Part shown: piece by piece, positions 1 through 7,563 of the stretch
Position numbering within the stretch: position 1 is the stretch's first letter
How the letters are laid out: each line of letters begins with the position of its first letter
Origin: Thermoleophilia bacterium UBA2241
Lineage (GTDB): Bacteria; Actinomycetota; Thermoleophilia; UBA2241
Direction of reading: 5' to 3'
NCBI GenBank assembly: GCA_002347645.1
Contig: DDYF01000036.1
Location: 1-15,807 of the forward strand
DNA length: 15,807 nucleotides
The notes under the pieces: model-generated
What the model was told of the DNA's origin: nothing
Databases searched by the model: none
Seen by the model: the letters and a program-made list of their open reading frames with translations, nothing else
Translations under genes and position numbers: made by a program

Positions 1-44
1 ACGCCCGACCCGCCCCTCCGCACGTGTCCGTGTATGCTCTCCCC

Positions 45-1568
45 ATGCTGCTGGGCGCCGGCAACCGCGAGTGGGGGCTCACCGTCGTGCGCGTCCTGCT
101 CGCGACGATCGCCGCATGCGCGGGCATCTGCGCGGCGGCCCAGGCCGCCGAAGCGCGGCCGAACCCCCGACAGCAGGCATCGCGGCCGATCTGCCTCGAC
201 CCCGACCTGGGCCTCGCCGCCCAGTTCGACTACGCACCCGCCTACACCCGCAACGTCCCGGCCTTCGACGCCCTCAACCGGCCCTACATCCGCAGCCGTT
301 CCGCCGATCCCGACTACACGGCATTCGTGCACACCCTGCGCGACGGACGGTGGGTCCGCCTCGACCTCATCCGCTGGATACGCGCTGCCTACCCCGACTT
401 GGCCGCCACCGAAGGCGGGGCGGCGAGTCCCGACAACCGCGTCGTCTTCGACGAGAGCGACCGCGCCTACACGCTGCTCGCGATCCGCCTCGAGAGCGGC
501 GCCGTGCGCAATCTCATGCTGTGGTCCACGGACCACGGCGAGAGCTGGAGCGTCGTGGAGCTGCCGTCCGGAGGCATCACCTCCGAGGTCGCGGTGGGCC
601 ACAACAGCTTCGACGGCCCGCCGCTCCTCATCATCGTGCGCCGCGAAGCGGACATCGACGCGTTCACCGGCAATCGGCGTCGCAGCATGTGGGTCACGCT
701 GCCTCGTCTCGACGGGGACCGCGTTGTCGTCCCCGAGCCGGTGCTCGTGAGCACGCACTGCCTCGCCAACGACGGCGGGTCGGGCGACACCTCACTCGCG
801 GTGACACGAGGCGACGCGACGCACCTCGTCTGGACGGAGACGACGGCCTCCAAGAAGCGCGGTGGACCAACGCGCGTGGCGACCTTCGAGCGCAGCAGCG
901 GCACCCTGGGCGCCGCCGTGGAGGTGGCGCGCACCGTCCCGGCGAACGACGGTCATGCGCGCCCGGGCATCTGCCTCGACGCCGAGGGCTACCTCCACGT
1001 GCTGACCGGCGGCCACGGCACCGCGTTCAAGTACACGCGCTCGCTCCTGCCGGGGACCCCCTACGGCGGGTGGAGCGCGCCGGAACCGGTCTTGCGGACG
1101 GGCTGGCTGTCGAGAACCGACGACGAGACGGAGGTCGGTAAGCAGACCTACCTCTCGTTCGTCTGCGACCGTGCGGGCACGCTGCACGTCGCCTTCCGGC
1201 ACTGGCGGCGCGGCGTCGACGCCCGGTTCGGCGGCGCCACCCACGGCACGCTGTCGTACCAGTCGAAGAGCGCTTCGGGCGCCTGGAGCGACGCGCTCGC
1301 CGTCGTGGCGCCGCCCTACAAGGGCTACGTGCTGTACTTCCACCAGCTCGCCGTCGATCGCGCCGGGCGCCTGTACCTGTCCGCGGCCTGCATCGCGGGC
1401 CCACAGGTGCAGGCGCGCAAAGTGGCGCTCGCGCGGCGCAGGCTGCGCGGCGGCAGCGGCCCGCTGCCGCCGCTCTACCTGCGCCGCATGCTGCTCGTGC
1501 CAAGGATCCCGGGCGGCCGCTGGCGGTTCGCCACCACCGAGGACCTCGCCGCCGGGGTGCTCGAATGA
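45..1568 (+). CDS. Secreted BNR_4-like beta-propeller protein
   Basis: Predicted exported protein of about 507 residues. The N-terminus has a hydrophobic stretch (VLLATIAACAGICAAA) and a likely signal-peptidase site near AQA|AEA. The body resembles BNR-repeat proteins of the BNR_4 type: an AFDALNRPYIRSR-like opening, a central GHARPGICLDAEGYLHV block followed by GGHGTAFKYTRS (residues about 302-333), and LSFVCDRAGTLHVAFRHW near residue 370. Such proteins fold as propellers and are often linked to polysaccharide binding or cleavage, but no catalytic residue can be assigned here. The start is uncertain. GTG at 24 and ATG at 45 lack a clear Shine-Dalgarno; GTG at 87 has a G-rich GTGGGGG upstream and gives the most compact signal peptide. 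The gene overlaps the next one by 4 bp (ATGA), so the two are probably co-expressed. The upstream region lies outside the window. Confidence 0.72.
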   Translation: MLLGAGNREWGLTVVRVLLATIAACAGICAAAQAAEARPNPRQQASRPICLDPDLGLAAQFDYAPAYTRNVPAFDALNRPYIRSRSADPDYTAFVHTLRDGRWVRLDLIRWIRAAYPDLAATEGGAASPDNRVVFDESDRAYTLLAIRLESGAVRNLMLWSTDHGESWSVVELPSGGITSEVAVGHNSFDGPPLLIIVRREADIDAFTGNRRRSMWVTLPRLDGDRVVVPEPVLVSTHCLANDGGSGDTSLAVTRGDATHLVWTETTASKKRGGPTRVATFERSSGTLGAAVEVARTVPANDGHARPGICLDAEGYLHVLTGGHGTAFKYTRSLLPGTPYGGWSAPEPVLRTGWLSRTDDETEVGKQTYLSFVCDRAGTLHVAFRHWRRGVDARFGGATHGTLSYQSKSASGAWSDALAVVAPPYKGYVLYFHQLAVDRAGRLYLSAACIAGPQVQARKVALARRRLRGGSGPLPPLYLRRMLLVPRIPGGRWRFATTEDLAAGVLE

Positions 1569-3550
1569 CGCCTCGGCGTGCGCGTCTCGGCGCTGTCCCG
1601 CGCCTCGCCCGCAGGCTGCGGTGCGCCGCCGTGTGGGCCCTTCTCTGCGCCGCGACCATAGCTGGCCTGCCCGCCAGCGCACACGCCGAGGGCTGGACGT
1701 GGCTCAACCCGCGCCCTCAAGGCAACGCACTGGGCGACGTCCACATGGTCTCCGGCCTCGCCGGCTGGGCGACGGGCGACGGCGGCACGATCCTGCGCAC
1801 GCGCGACGGGGGAAAGACCTGGCGCCGCCAGCGGAGCGCGCAGACGACGACGCTCTTCGGGGTCTGGGCGCGCGACCGGTCGCGCGCCTGGGCTGTGGGC
1901 GACGGCGGTGCCCTCCTGCGAACGACAGACGCCGGCGTGACGTGGCGGTCGCGGCCCACGGGCACCGACGTCGCGCTGATCGCGATCGGCTTCGGCGGTG
2001 CCGACCGCCGCACGGGCATCGCGGTCGGCGAGGCGGGCACGATCCTGCGCTCGCGCGATGGGGGCAAGACGTGGGCCCGCCGGCGCAGCGGCACCAATCA
2101 CGTCCTCTACGCCGTCGCGCTGGACGCGCGCGGGCGCGGCTGGGCCGTCGGTGACCTCGCGACCATCCTGCGCACGCGAGACGGCGGGCGCACCTGGAAG
2201 AAGCAGCGCACGCCGGTCGGCGGAGCGTTCCACGACGTCGTGATGTTCGACGGCCGCACGGCGGTCGTCACGGGCACTCGCGGTCGTCTGACGCGGACGA
2301 CGGACGGCGGCCAGACGTGGCGCGCCGTGCCGCGCCTCGTCGACGACGACCTCTTCTGCGCGACGCGTACGGGGAGCGGCACGTTGTGGGTGAGCGGCCA
2401 GCACGGCGTACGCCTGCGCAGCCGCGACAGGGGGCGCACGTGGCGCGTCCTGCCCGCGATCGCCGAGCGCACGGTGCTCGCACTCGCCTTCGGCGCTCGC
2501 GAGCGCGGCGTCGCCGTCGGCGCCGGCGGTCTTACCCTGCGCAGCGTCGACGCCGGCCGCCACTGGATGCAGGTCGGCGGCGGCGAGACGGTCGGTCTCT
2601 ACGGCCTCGCCGTCACGGGGAAGGGTCGCGTCTCGGCCGTGGGCTCAGGCGGCACCGTGCTGCGCGCGGGCGACGGCGGCGCATGGACGACGGCGACGGC
2701 CGCCGGCGCCCGGCTGCTCGACATCGCGTACGCCGACGAGTCCACTGGCTGCGCCGTCGGCACGCAGGGGACCGCCGTCTGGACGGTCGACGGCGGCCAC
2801 ACGTGGGCGGCAGGCGTTACGCCGGTCGGGGCGGAGATCGCGGCGGTCCGGCTGACGGCCGACGGCGACGGATGGGCGGTCACGGCCGACGGCCAGATCC
2901 TCAGGTCGTCCGACGCCGGTCAGACCTGGACGGTGGCGACGACGACGAGCGAGGGCGTGCTCTCGGGCCTCGACGTCGTCCCCGGCGTCTCGGTATCCGC
3001 GGTGGGCGGCGACCCCTGGGGCCAGGGTCACGGCATCGTCCTGCAGACGCTGGACGAGGGCAAGACGTGGCGCACGATCACCGTCGACATCCACGGTCGC
3101 CTCGAGGACGTGGACTTCGTCGACGCCCTCAACGGCTGGGCCGCCGGGCACGACTTCGGCCCAGACGGCGACTGGAGGGGGGGTGTCGTGCTCCGCACCG
3201 TCGACGGGGGGACTACGTGGCAAGCCTGCCTCGAGACGGCGGCCGAGCTGACGTCGGTCACGTTCGCCGACCGGCTCAACGGCTGGGTCGCGGGCAGCGA
3301 CGGTCTCATCGCCCGCACGACCGACGGCGGAACGACATGGGAGCTGCTTGACGCGACCACGGCCACGAACGTGCGCGAGATCGTCGCCGTCGACGCCCTT
3401 TCGGTGTGGGCGGTCGGCGCCGGCGGGATGATCCTCCACACGAGCGACGGCGGCGGCCCGGCCGTCGGGCGGCCGGCGCACACCGCGGGTCACACAGCGC
3501 TGGACGCCCCGACCGCCGGCCGCCTCACGCTGCAAGACCTCACAGACTGA
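1565..3550 (+). CDS. Secreted Ycf48-like multi-repeat beta-propeller protein
   Basis: A 661-residue exported protein. An arginine-rich N-terminus precedes a hydrophobic segment and a signal-peptidase site at about residue 41 (SAHA|EGW). The rest is an array of about 14 repeats built on GWAVGxxGTILRTxDGGxTW, starting near residue 60 and running almost to the C-terminus. Each unit matches the Ycf48/BNR blade, with its Asp-box-like SxDGGxTW turn. In cyanobacteria and plastids Ycf48/HCF136 helps assemble photosystem II, but related secreted proteins are common in non-photosynthetic bacteria and nothing photosynthetic is encoded here. Fourteen blades would fit two seven-bladed propellers in tandem (inference). 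The ATG overlaps the stop of the preceding gene (ATGA), indicating translational coupling. Its 3' end overlaps the convergent HAD gene by 11 bp. The substrate or partner is unknown. Confidence 0.85.
   Translation: MTPRRARLGAVPRLARRLRCAAVWALLCAATIAGLPASAHAEGWTWLNPRPQGNALGDVHMVSGLAGWATGDGGTILRTRDGGKTWRRQRSAQTTTLFGVWARDRSRAWAVGDGGALLRTTDAGVTWRSRPTGTDVALIAIGFGGADRRTGIAVGEAGTILRSRDGGKTWARRRSGTNHVLYAVALDARGRGWAVGDLATILRTRDGGRTWKKQRTPVGGAFHDVVMFDGRTAVVTGTRGRLTRTTDGGQTWRAVPRLVDDDLFCATRTGSGTLWVSGQHGVRLRSRDRGRTWRVLPAIAERTVLALAFGARERGVAVGAGGLTLRSVDAGRHWMQVGGGETVGLYGLAVTGKGRVSAVGSGGTVLRAGDGGAWTTATAAGARLLDIAYADESTGCAVGTQGTAVWTVDGGHTWAAGVTPVGAEIAAVRLTADGDGWAVTADGQILRSSDAGQTWTVATTTSEGVLSGLDVVPGVSVSAVGGDPWGQGHGIVLQTLDEGKTWRTITVDIHGRLEDVDFVDALNGWAAGHDFGPDGDWRGGVVLRTVDGGTTWQACLETAAELTSVTFADRLNGWVAGSDGLIARTTDGGTTWELLDATTATNVREIVAVDALSVWAVGAGGMILHTSDGGGPAVGRPAHTAGHTALDAPTAGRLTLQDLTD
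3468..3524 (-). terminator. Candidate stem-loop at the 3' end of the glycine-cleavage operon
   Basis: A perfect 11-bp inverted repeat, GGCGGCCGGCG (3468-3478) and CGCCGGCCGCC (3514-3524), is separated by 35 bases. It begins about 16 bases past the stop of the HAD gene on the minus strand, where a terminator would be expected. It also lies inside the last codons of the convergent Ycf48-like gene. No T-run follows on either strand and the loop is long, so intrinsic termination is only a possibility. Repeated GGC-rich codons could create the symmetry by chance. Confidence 0.25.
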
Positions 3551-4253
3551 GCGCCGCCGGTACCTCGGCCAGCGAGCGCACCGTGAGCAGCGGCAAGTCG
3601 TAGCGGCCCGCGCGGTCGAGCAGGATCGCGTTCATCCCGCAGGCGAGGGCCCCCTTCACGTCGTCCTCGACGCTGTCTCCGATCATGACGGCGGCACCGG
3701 CCGCCACTCCCCCGCGCTCGAGAGCCACACCGAAGATCTCCGGCGACGGCTTCGCGAGCCCGATCTCGGCGCTGGCGACGGCGACCTTCACATGATCGCC
3801 GAGGCCGAACGACGCGACGATCTCACCAAGGTCACGGCTCGTGTTCGAGACCAGTCCCACCTTGACGCCCGCCGCGCGGAGGCGCACGAAGCACGGCAGG
3901 ACGTCGTCGTACAGCGTGAAGTTCTCGGCCCGCACCCACTCGGCGACCACGGCGTCGGCGCTCGCCGCGACCGCGTCGGGCGCACCGCCGCCCAAGGCGC
4001 CGATCACCGCCAGCGCGATCGCAAGATAGGCGCCTTCGTCGTGCACGGCGCCCAGTTCGGCGCGGCGCGCCTTGACGACGGCGTAGGCCGCGCGCTCGGC
4101 CTCGGCCCATCGCGACGGGTCGAGGGTCAGGCCATGGCGCGCCGCGATGGCCCGGTAGCCCTCAGGGCCGAACACGGGGCCGGGTTCCAGCACCGTGTAG
4201 TCAACGTCGAAGAGCGCAAGCTCGGGCTTCGGAAGCGCAGGGGTGGCGACCAT
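3540..4253 (-). CDS. HAD-superfamily hydrolase (phosphatase-like)
   Basis: A 237-residue cytoplasmic HAD hydrolase with all four motifs visible: motif I FDVDYTV (D16 nucleophile, D18 acid/base), motif II SNTS (S136-N137), motif III KPSPEIF (K168) and motif IV GDSVEDD (D193, D198). The residues between motifs I and II form a helical cap of C1 type. The motif I loop has Tyr where DxDGT enzymes have Gly. The natural substrate cannot be read from sequence; phosphoglycolate-, pyrophosphate- or nucleotide-phosphatase activity are all possible. An upstream in-frame start at 4304 exists, but ATG at 4253 is preferred because it gives motif I at the usual place and its ATG overlaps the stop of the small upstream gene (TGATG), a typical coupled junction. 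It is the last gene of the operon and converges with the Ycf48-like gene. Confidence 0.9.
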   Translation of the reverse strand: MVATPALPKPELALFDVDYTVLEPGPVFGPEGYRAIAARHGLTLDPSRWAEAERAAYAVVKARRAELGAVHDEGAYLAIALAVIGALGGGAPDAVAASADAVVAEWVRAENFTLYDDVLPCFVRLRAAGVKVGLVSNTSRDLGEIVASFGLGDHVKVAVASAEIGLAKPSPEIFGVALERGGVAAGAAVMIGDSVEDDVKGALACGMNAILLDRAGRYDLPLLTVRSLAEVPAALSL

Positions 4254-4414
4254 CACGCTGCTCTGTGCGACCGCGGGTCCGGCGCCTGCACGTGAGCCGA
4301 GCATTCGCGGCAGACGCCGTCCTCGTCGAAGGAGACGTTGGGGTAGGTCTCAGGCAGTATGCAGCGCGAACATCGCTTCACTGGTCCATCCAGGGGGTAC
4401 GAGACAGGGGCCAT
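4253..4414 (-). CDS. Small CxxC/CxxC zinc-ribbon-like protein
   Basis: A 53-residue protein with C15-x2-C18 and C35-x2-C38 flanking a PETYPNVSFDEDGV segment. Four cysteines spaced this way normally bind zinc. The pattern CxxCxxPxTxPxxxFDxxGVCxxC resembles the N-terminal zinc finger of N-acetyl-sugar amidotransferase and other PP-loop ATPase-type proteins, but no PP-loop domain follows here, so the ribbon stands alone. ATG at 4414 is preferred because a GAGG lies at a good distance upstream; TTG at 4495 or ATG at 4471 would add 19-27 residues of weak composition. The stop overlaps the ATG of the HAD gene as TGATG, so both are probably made together. It lies 105 bp downstream of lipA on the same strand. 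Function unknown; an accessory subunit of the HAD enzyme, a metal or nucleic-acid binding adaptor, or a remnant of a larger enzyme are all open. Confidence 0.7.
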   Translation of the reverse strand: MAPVSYPLDGPVKRCSRCILPETYPNVSFDEDGVCRECSAHVQAPDPRSHRAA

Positions 4415-4519
4415 CACGGCCTCGACTGCACGGTACGGCGGCGACAGTCGGGCATCCACTGCTCCCAGCATCGCCCACGCGCCCCGCCGAGTCAATCGTC
4501 CCGTACCGGCCGCCGAGCA

Positions 4520-5482
4520 TCAGTCCCCGTCCCGGGACGGTGCGTGCAGCACCTCGGCCGCACGATACGAGGAACGGACGAAGGGCCCCGCGACGACGCG
4601 CAGACCAAGACGCGCGCCCTCCGCTTCGAGCGCGGAGAACTCCTCCGGCGGCACGTAGCGCGCGACCGGAAGGCACGACGCGCGCGGCCGCAGGTACTGC
4701 CCGATGGTCACCACATCGGCGCCGGCATCGGCGCAGTCACGGAGCACGGCGCCGATCTCGTCCAGCGATTCGCCCAGTCCGACCATGAGGCCGGTCTTGA
4801 CGAGCGGCCGCGGCGCGGTGGCGGCCGCTCGTCGCAGCACCTCCAGCGAGCGCGCGTACACCGCCTGGGGTCGCGCCACAGGGTACAGCCGCGGGACGGT
4901 CTCGAGGTTGTGGTTCAGGACGTCGGGGCGCGCGGCGAGCACACGGTCCAGTGCGACAGGGTCGCCGGCGAGATCGGGCACGAGGACCTCGACCGTGGCA
5001 GAGGGAAGCGCGGCGCGCAGAGCCTCGATCGCGGCAACGAAGTGGCTCGCGCCCCCGTCCTCCAGGTCGTCGCGAGTCACGCTGGTCACGACGACATGGC
5101 GCAGCCCGAGGCGCACCGCGGCCTCGGCGAGCCGCACCGGCTCGTCCGGGTCGAGCGCGCAGACGCCGGCCTCCCCTCGGGACGCCGGCTTGCCCGGAGC
5201 GGGCTTCGCCCGCCCGGCGGCCTCGGCGTCCTCCGCGTGCGTGACGGCGCAGAAGCGGCAGCACCGCGTGCACACGTCGCCCAGGATGAGGAAGGTCGCC
5301 GTCCGGGCGGAGAAGCACTCGCCCTTGTTCGGGCAGCGCGCCTCGTCGCACACGGTGTGAAGGCGGAGGTCGTCGAGCACGGCGCCGGTCGCGCGGAACG
5401 CGCCGGCCACCGGCGCCTTGATCTTGAGCCACGCGGGCTTGCGAGCGGCCGCCGTGCGTCGCGAAGGGCGTGCCTCAGGCAT
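4520..5482 (-). CDS. lipA: Lipoyl synthase (radical SAM)
   Basis: A 320-residue lipoyl synthase that inserts two sulfur atoms into protein-bound octanoyl groups, completing the lipoyl cofactor on GcvH and other carrier domains. The auxiliary-cluster motif is C45-x4-C50-x5-C56 (CDEARCPNKGEC). The radical-SAM motif is C71-x3-C75-x2-C78 in CTRCCRFC. The C-terminal RSSY (303-306) supplies the serine ligand of the auxiliary cluster. Other family marks are VVTSVTRDDLEDGGA, LNHNLETVPRLY and KTGLMVGLGE. Two oddities stand out: an extra cysteine (C74) inside the radical-SAM motif, and about 20 additional residues between CAVTH and LDPDEP (residues 82-109), rich in Ala, Pro, Lys and Gly and containing another cysteine (C108). 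The insertion keeps the frame and the rest is intact, so the enzyme is probably active. The start follows the lpd stop by 3 nt. Confidence 0.96.
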   Translation of the reverse strand: MPEARPSRRTAAARKPAWLKIKAPVAGAFRATGAVLDDLRLHTVCDEARCPNKGECFSARTATFLILGDVCTRCCRFCAVTHAEDAEAAGRAKPAPGKPASRGEAGVCALDPDEPVRLAEAAVRLGLRHVVVTSVTRDDLEDGGASHFVAAIEALRAALPSATVEVLVPDLAGDPVALDRVLAARPDVLNHNLETVPRLYPVARPQAVYARSLEVLRRAAATAPRPLVKTGLMVGLGESLDEIGAVLRDCADAGADVVTIGQYLRPRASCLPVARYVPPEEFSALEAEGARLGLRVVAGPFVRSSYRAAEVLHAPSRDGD

Positions 5483-5485
5483 CGT

Positions 5486-6856
5486 TCACAGGCTGTGCAT
5501 GCCGCGGCCGAGGCCGCCCAGCGCCGCCTCGCCGACCGCCTCGGCGAGCGTCGGATGGGCGTGGATCGTCGCGGCCACGTCGGCCAGGGTCAGCCCTGCG
5601 TGCGCGGCGAGAACGAGCTCGTGCACGAGCTCGGTCACGCGCGGCCCGACGAGCGACGCCCCCAGCACCCTGCCGCCGCCGGGCTCGCAGACGATGCGCA
5701 CATACCCGTCATTCTCGCCCTCGATCACGGCCTTCGAGTTGCCGTTGAAGCGCACGTGGGCGACCTCGACGACGCGGCCTTCGGCGGCGGCGCGGTCCTC
5801 CGTCAGGCCGAAGCTCGCGACCTCGGGCGAACTGAACACGCAGCTCGGGACGACGGAGCGGTCGACCTCGAGCCGGCTGCCGGTGACGGCGTTCTCCGCC
5901 GCGAGCGCGCCCTCGTGGTAGGCCCAGTGGGCGAGCAGCGGCGGCCCCGCGACGTCGCCAGCGGCGAAGACGCCGTCGAGCGAGGTACGCAGCGTGTCAT
6001 CGACGGTGACGAAGCCGTGCTCGTCGACGGCGACGCCCGCCTCTTCGAAGCCCATTCCGCTGCTCACCGGGCGCCGGCCGACACTCACGAGGGCCGCGTC
6101 GCCCGCGACCTCCCGGCCGTCCGCCAGGCGCAGGGTGAGGCCGTCCGGCGCAGCGGCGACGGCCTCGACCGCGTCCTTGAGCACCACGTCGATGCCGGCC
6201 TTCTTGAACGCCTGCTGCAGGCTCCGGCCAGTGCGCTTGTCCTCGCCCGGCAGGAGTTGATCGAGCATCTCGATCACCGTGACCTTGGCGCCGAGGCGCG
6301 CGAACGCCGAGGCGAACTCGCAGCCGATGACGCCGCCCCCGACGATCGCCAGTCGCGCAGGGACGTGGTCGATGGCCAGCAGGTCGTCGCTCGTCATCAC
6401 GCGCGGATCGCCCCAGTCGAAGACCCGCAGGCGGACCGGTTCGGACCCTGTGGCAAGGATGACGGCATCGCCCTCGAGCGTGCTCCCGTCGGCGATGGTG
6501 AGACGGCCGGGGCCGGCGAGCGTAGCCCGCCCGGCCACCACCTCGACCTTGCGGCCCTTGAGCAGCTGCGCGACCCCGTCGCGCAACTGCGCCGTGACGC
6601 GCTCCTTGCGCGCCATCAGCGCGCCGAAGTCGAGGGCGACCTCGCTCACCTTGACGCCGAACTCGGCCGCCTCACGCGCCGCGTGCAGGCGCTCCGCCGA
6701 CGCGACCATCGCCTTGGTCGGGATGCAGCCCCTGTTCAGGCACGTGCCGCCGATCTCGCGTGCCTCGACGACCGTGACGGTCGCGCCGAGCTGTGCCGCG
6801 CGCAACGCGGCGACGTAGCCGGCGGGGCCGCCGCCGAGCACCAGGATCCTCGTCAT
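5486..6856 (-). CDS. lpd: Dihydrolipoyl dehydrogenase (glycine cleavage L protein)
   Basis: A 456-residue FAD-dependent disulfide oxidoreductase that reoxidises the dihydrolipoyl arm of GcvH (and of 2-oxoacid dehydrogenases) with NAD+. The N-terminal FAD-binding GGGPAG follows ILVL. The redox-active pair is C39-x4-C44 in GGTCLNRGCIPTK. The NAD-binding GGGVIGCEFASAF lies near residue 172, and the second FAD motif is FAAGDVAG. The C-terminal dimerisation domain ends with HAHPTLAEAV, giving the catalytic pair H434 and E439. Length and motifs are those of a complete enzyme. The ATG overlaps the preceding lipM-like stop by 4 bp (ATGA), with an AGGAGA ribosome-binding site upstream. Its position between a lipoylation gene and lipA suggests that it serves mainly the glycine cleavage system, though it could be shared. 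Confidence 0.97.
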   Translation of the reverse strand: MTRILVLGGGPAGYVAALRAAQLGATVTVVEAREIGGTCLNRGCIPTKAMVASAERLHAAREAAEFGVKVSEVALDFGALMARKERVTAQLRDGVAQLLKGRKVEVVAGRATLAGPGRLTIADGSTLEGDAVILATGSEPVRLRVFDWGDPRVMTSDDLLAIDHVPARLAIVGGGVIGCEFASAFARLGAKVTVIEMLDQLLPGEDKRTGRSLQQAFKKAGIDVVLKDAVEAVAAAPDGLTLRLADGREVAGDAALVSVGRRPVSSGMGFEEAGVAVDEHGFVTVDDTLRTSLDGVFAAGDVAGPPLLAHWAYHEGALAAENAVTGSRLEVDRSVVPSCVFSSPEVASFGLTEDRAAAEGRVVEVAHVRFNGNSKAVIEGENDGYVRIVCEPGGGRVLGASLVGPRVTELVHELVLAAHAGLTLADVAATIHAHPTLAEAVGEAALGGLGRGMHSL

Positions 6857-7563
6857 GCGTCTCTCCTCTCGTCACGCAGCCTGCCGCCCTCTCGCAGCAG
6901 CCGTACGCCCGCGTCCAGCCGCGCCAGCACGCGGCGCCACAGCATCTCACCGTCGACTATGTGACCTGCGGCGGCCAGACCCTCGCCCTGCCACGGCTCG
7001 TCGAGCAGGGTCTCCGCCACCTGGGTCAGCTCGTCCGGCGGCCGTCGCTCGAGCACCGAGCCGTGCACGAGTACGCGGCCGCCGCGGCGCGCCTGGGCGA
7101 TGGCCGCGACCTTCTCGCCGCGCGCGAACAGGTCGTGGCGCAGCGCCGTCGCGAAACACAGGGCGGAGCGCTGATAGGGCGTCTCGCGCCCGGCGTCCAG
7201 CACGACCCCCATCTCGCCGAACGCGGCTGCGAACGACCGCGAGACCAGGTCGTACGGCAGCGCGGTGTCGACGCCACCACGGTGGTCTTCCCCGAGGGCG
7301 CCCTGGGGGAAGACCACCGCGAACGACCACTCGAACGCCTCGCCGTGAAGGACGGCACGCCCTCCCGTCGGGCGGCGGACCACCTCGAACGGCAGCCCGG
7401 GGATCCTCTCGAGCTTCTGGAACTTGCCCAGCGAGAGCGCGGGCGGCGCCCACGTGTAGCGGCGCGCGACGACGGCCTCCGCTTCGTCCAGGAGGCCGTC
7501 GTCGAGCGCCATCTGCGCGCCGCCCCCGGCACGCAGGAAGGGGAGCACCCGGACGACGCTCAT
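6853..7563 (-). CDS. lipM: LipM-like octanoyltransferase / lipoate-protein ligase family
   Basis: A 236-residue member of the biotin/lipoate transferase fold. It carries the family substrate loop RRPTGGRAVLH (residues 63-73), a cysteine in SALCF (C136) and a lysine in GEKVAAIAQ (K151). LipM-type enzymes use such a cysteine to carry the octanoyl group from acyl carrier protein to GcvH, and a lysine at this place is shared with lipoate ligases. Cys136 together with the gcvH context favours octanoyltransferase, but a ligase using free lipoate cannot be excluded. It is shorter than typical LipM (about 280 residues). ATG at 7563 overlaps the gcvPB stop by 4 bp (ATGA) and a GGAGG lies just upstream with short spacing. 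The reading frame stays open far upstream within gcvPB, but those residues are a shadow translation. The coding sequence includes a 40-bp near-perfect palindrome (7280-7319). Confidence 0.85.
   Translation of the reverse strand: MSVVRVLPFLRAGGGAQMALDDGLLDEAEAVVARRYTWAPPALSLGKFQKLERIPGLPFEVVRRPTGGRAVLHGEAFEWSFAVVFPQGALGEDHRGGVDTALPYDLVSRSFAAAFGEMGVVLDAGRETPYQRSALCFATALRHDLFARGEKVAAIAQARRGGRVLVHGSVLERRPPDELTQVAETLLDEPWQGEGLAAAGHIVDGEMLWRRVLARLDAGVRLLREGGRLRDERRDA
7280..7319. repeat. 40-bp near-perfect palindrome inside the lipM-like gene
   Basis: Two 20-base halves, 7280-7299 and 7300-7319, are reverse complements except for one position. Outer arms of 14 bases (centred on GGTGGTCTTCCCC and GGGGAAGACCACC) and an inner AGGGC/GCCCT are joined across a single G:G mismatch. 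In mRNA this would form a strong hairpin. It encodes the FAVVFPQGALGEDHRGG segment of the protein, a region where LipM-family enzymes are variable. Confidence 0.85.

Noticed and set aside
1565..3550. Photosystem II assembly factor
   Set aside because: The repeats are Ycf48-like, but the family is widespread in non-photosynthetic bacteria and no photosynthesis gene is present.
4265..6964. A long plus-strand open frame (about 899 codons) opposite lpd and lipA
   Set aside because: It is antisense to two genes with complete catalytic motifs, its translation is low-complexity Arg/Gly/Ala/His-rich, and such frames are expected opposite GC-rich coding DNA.
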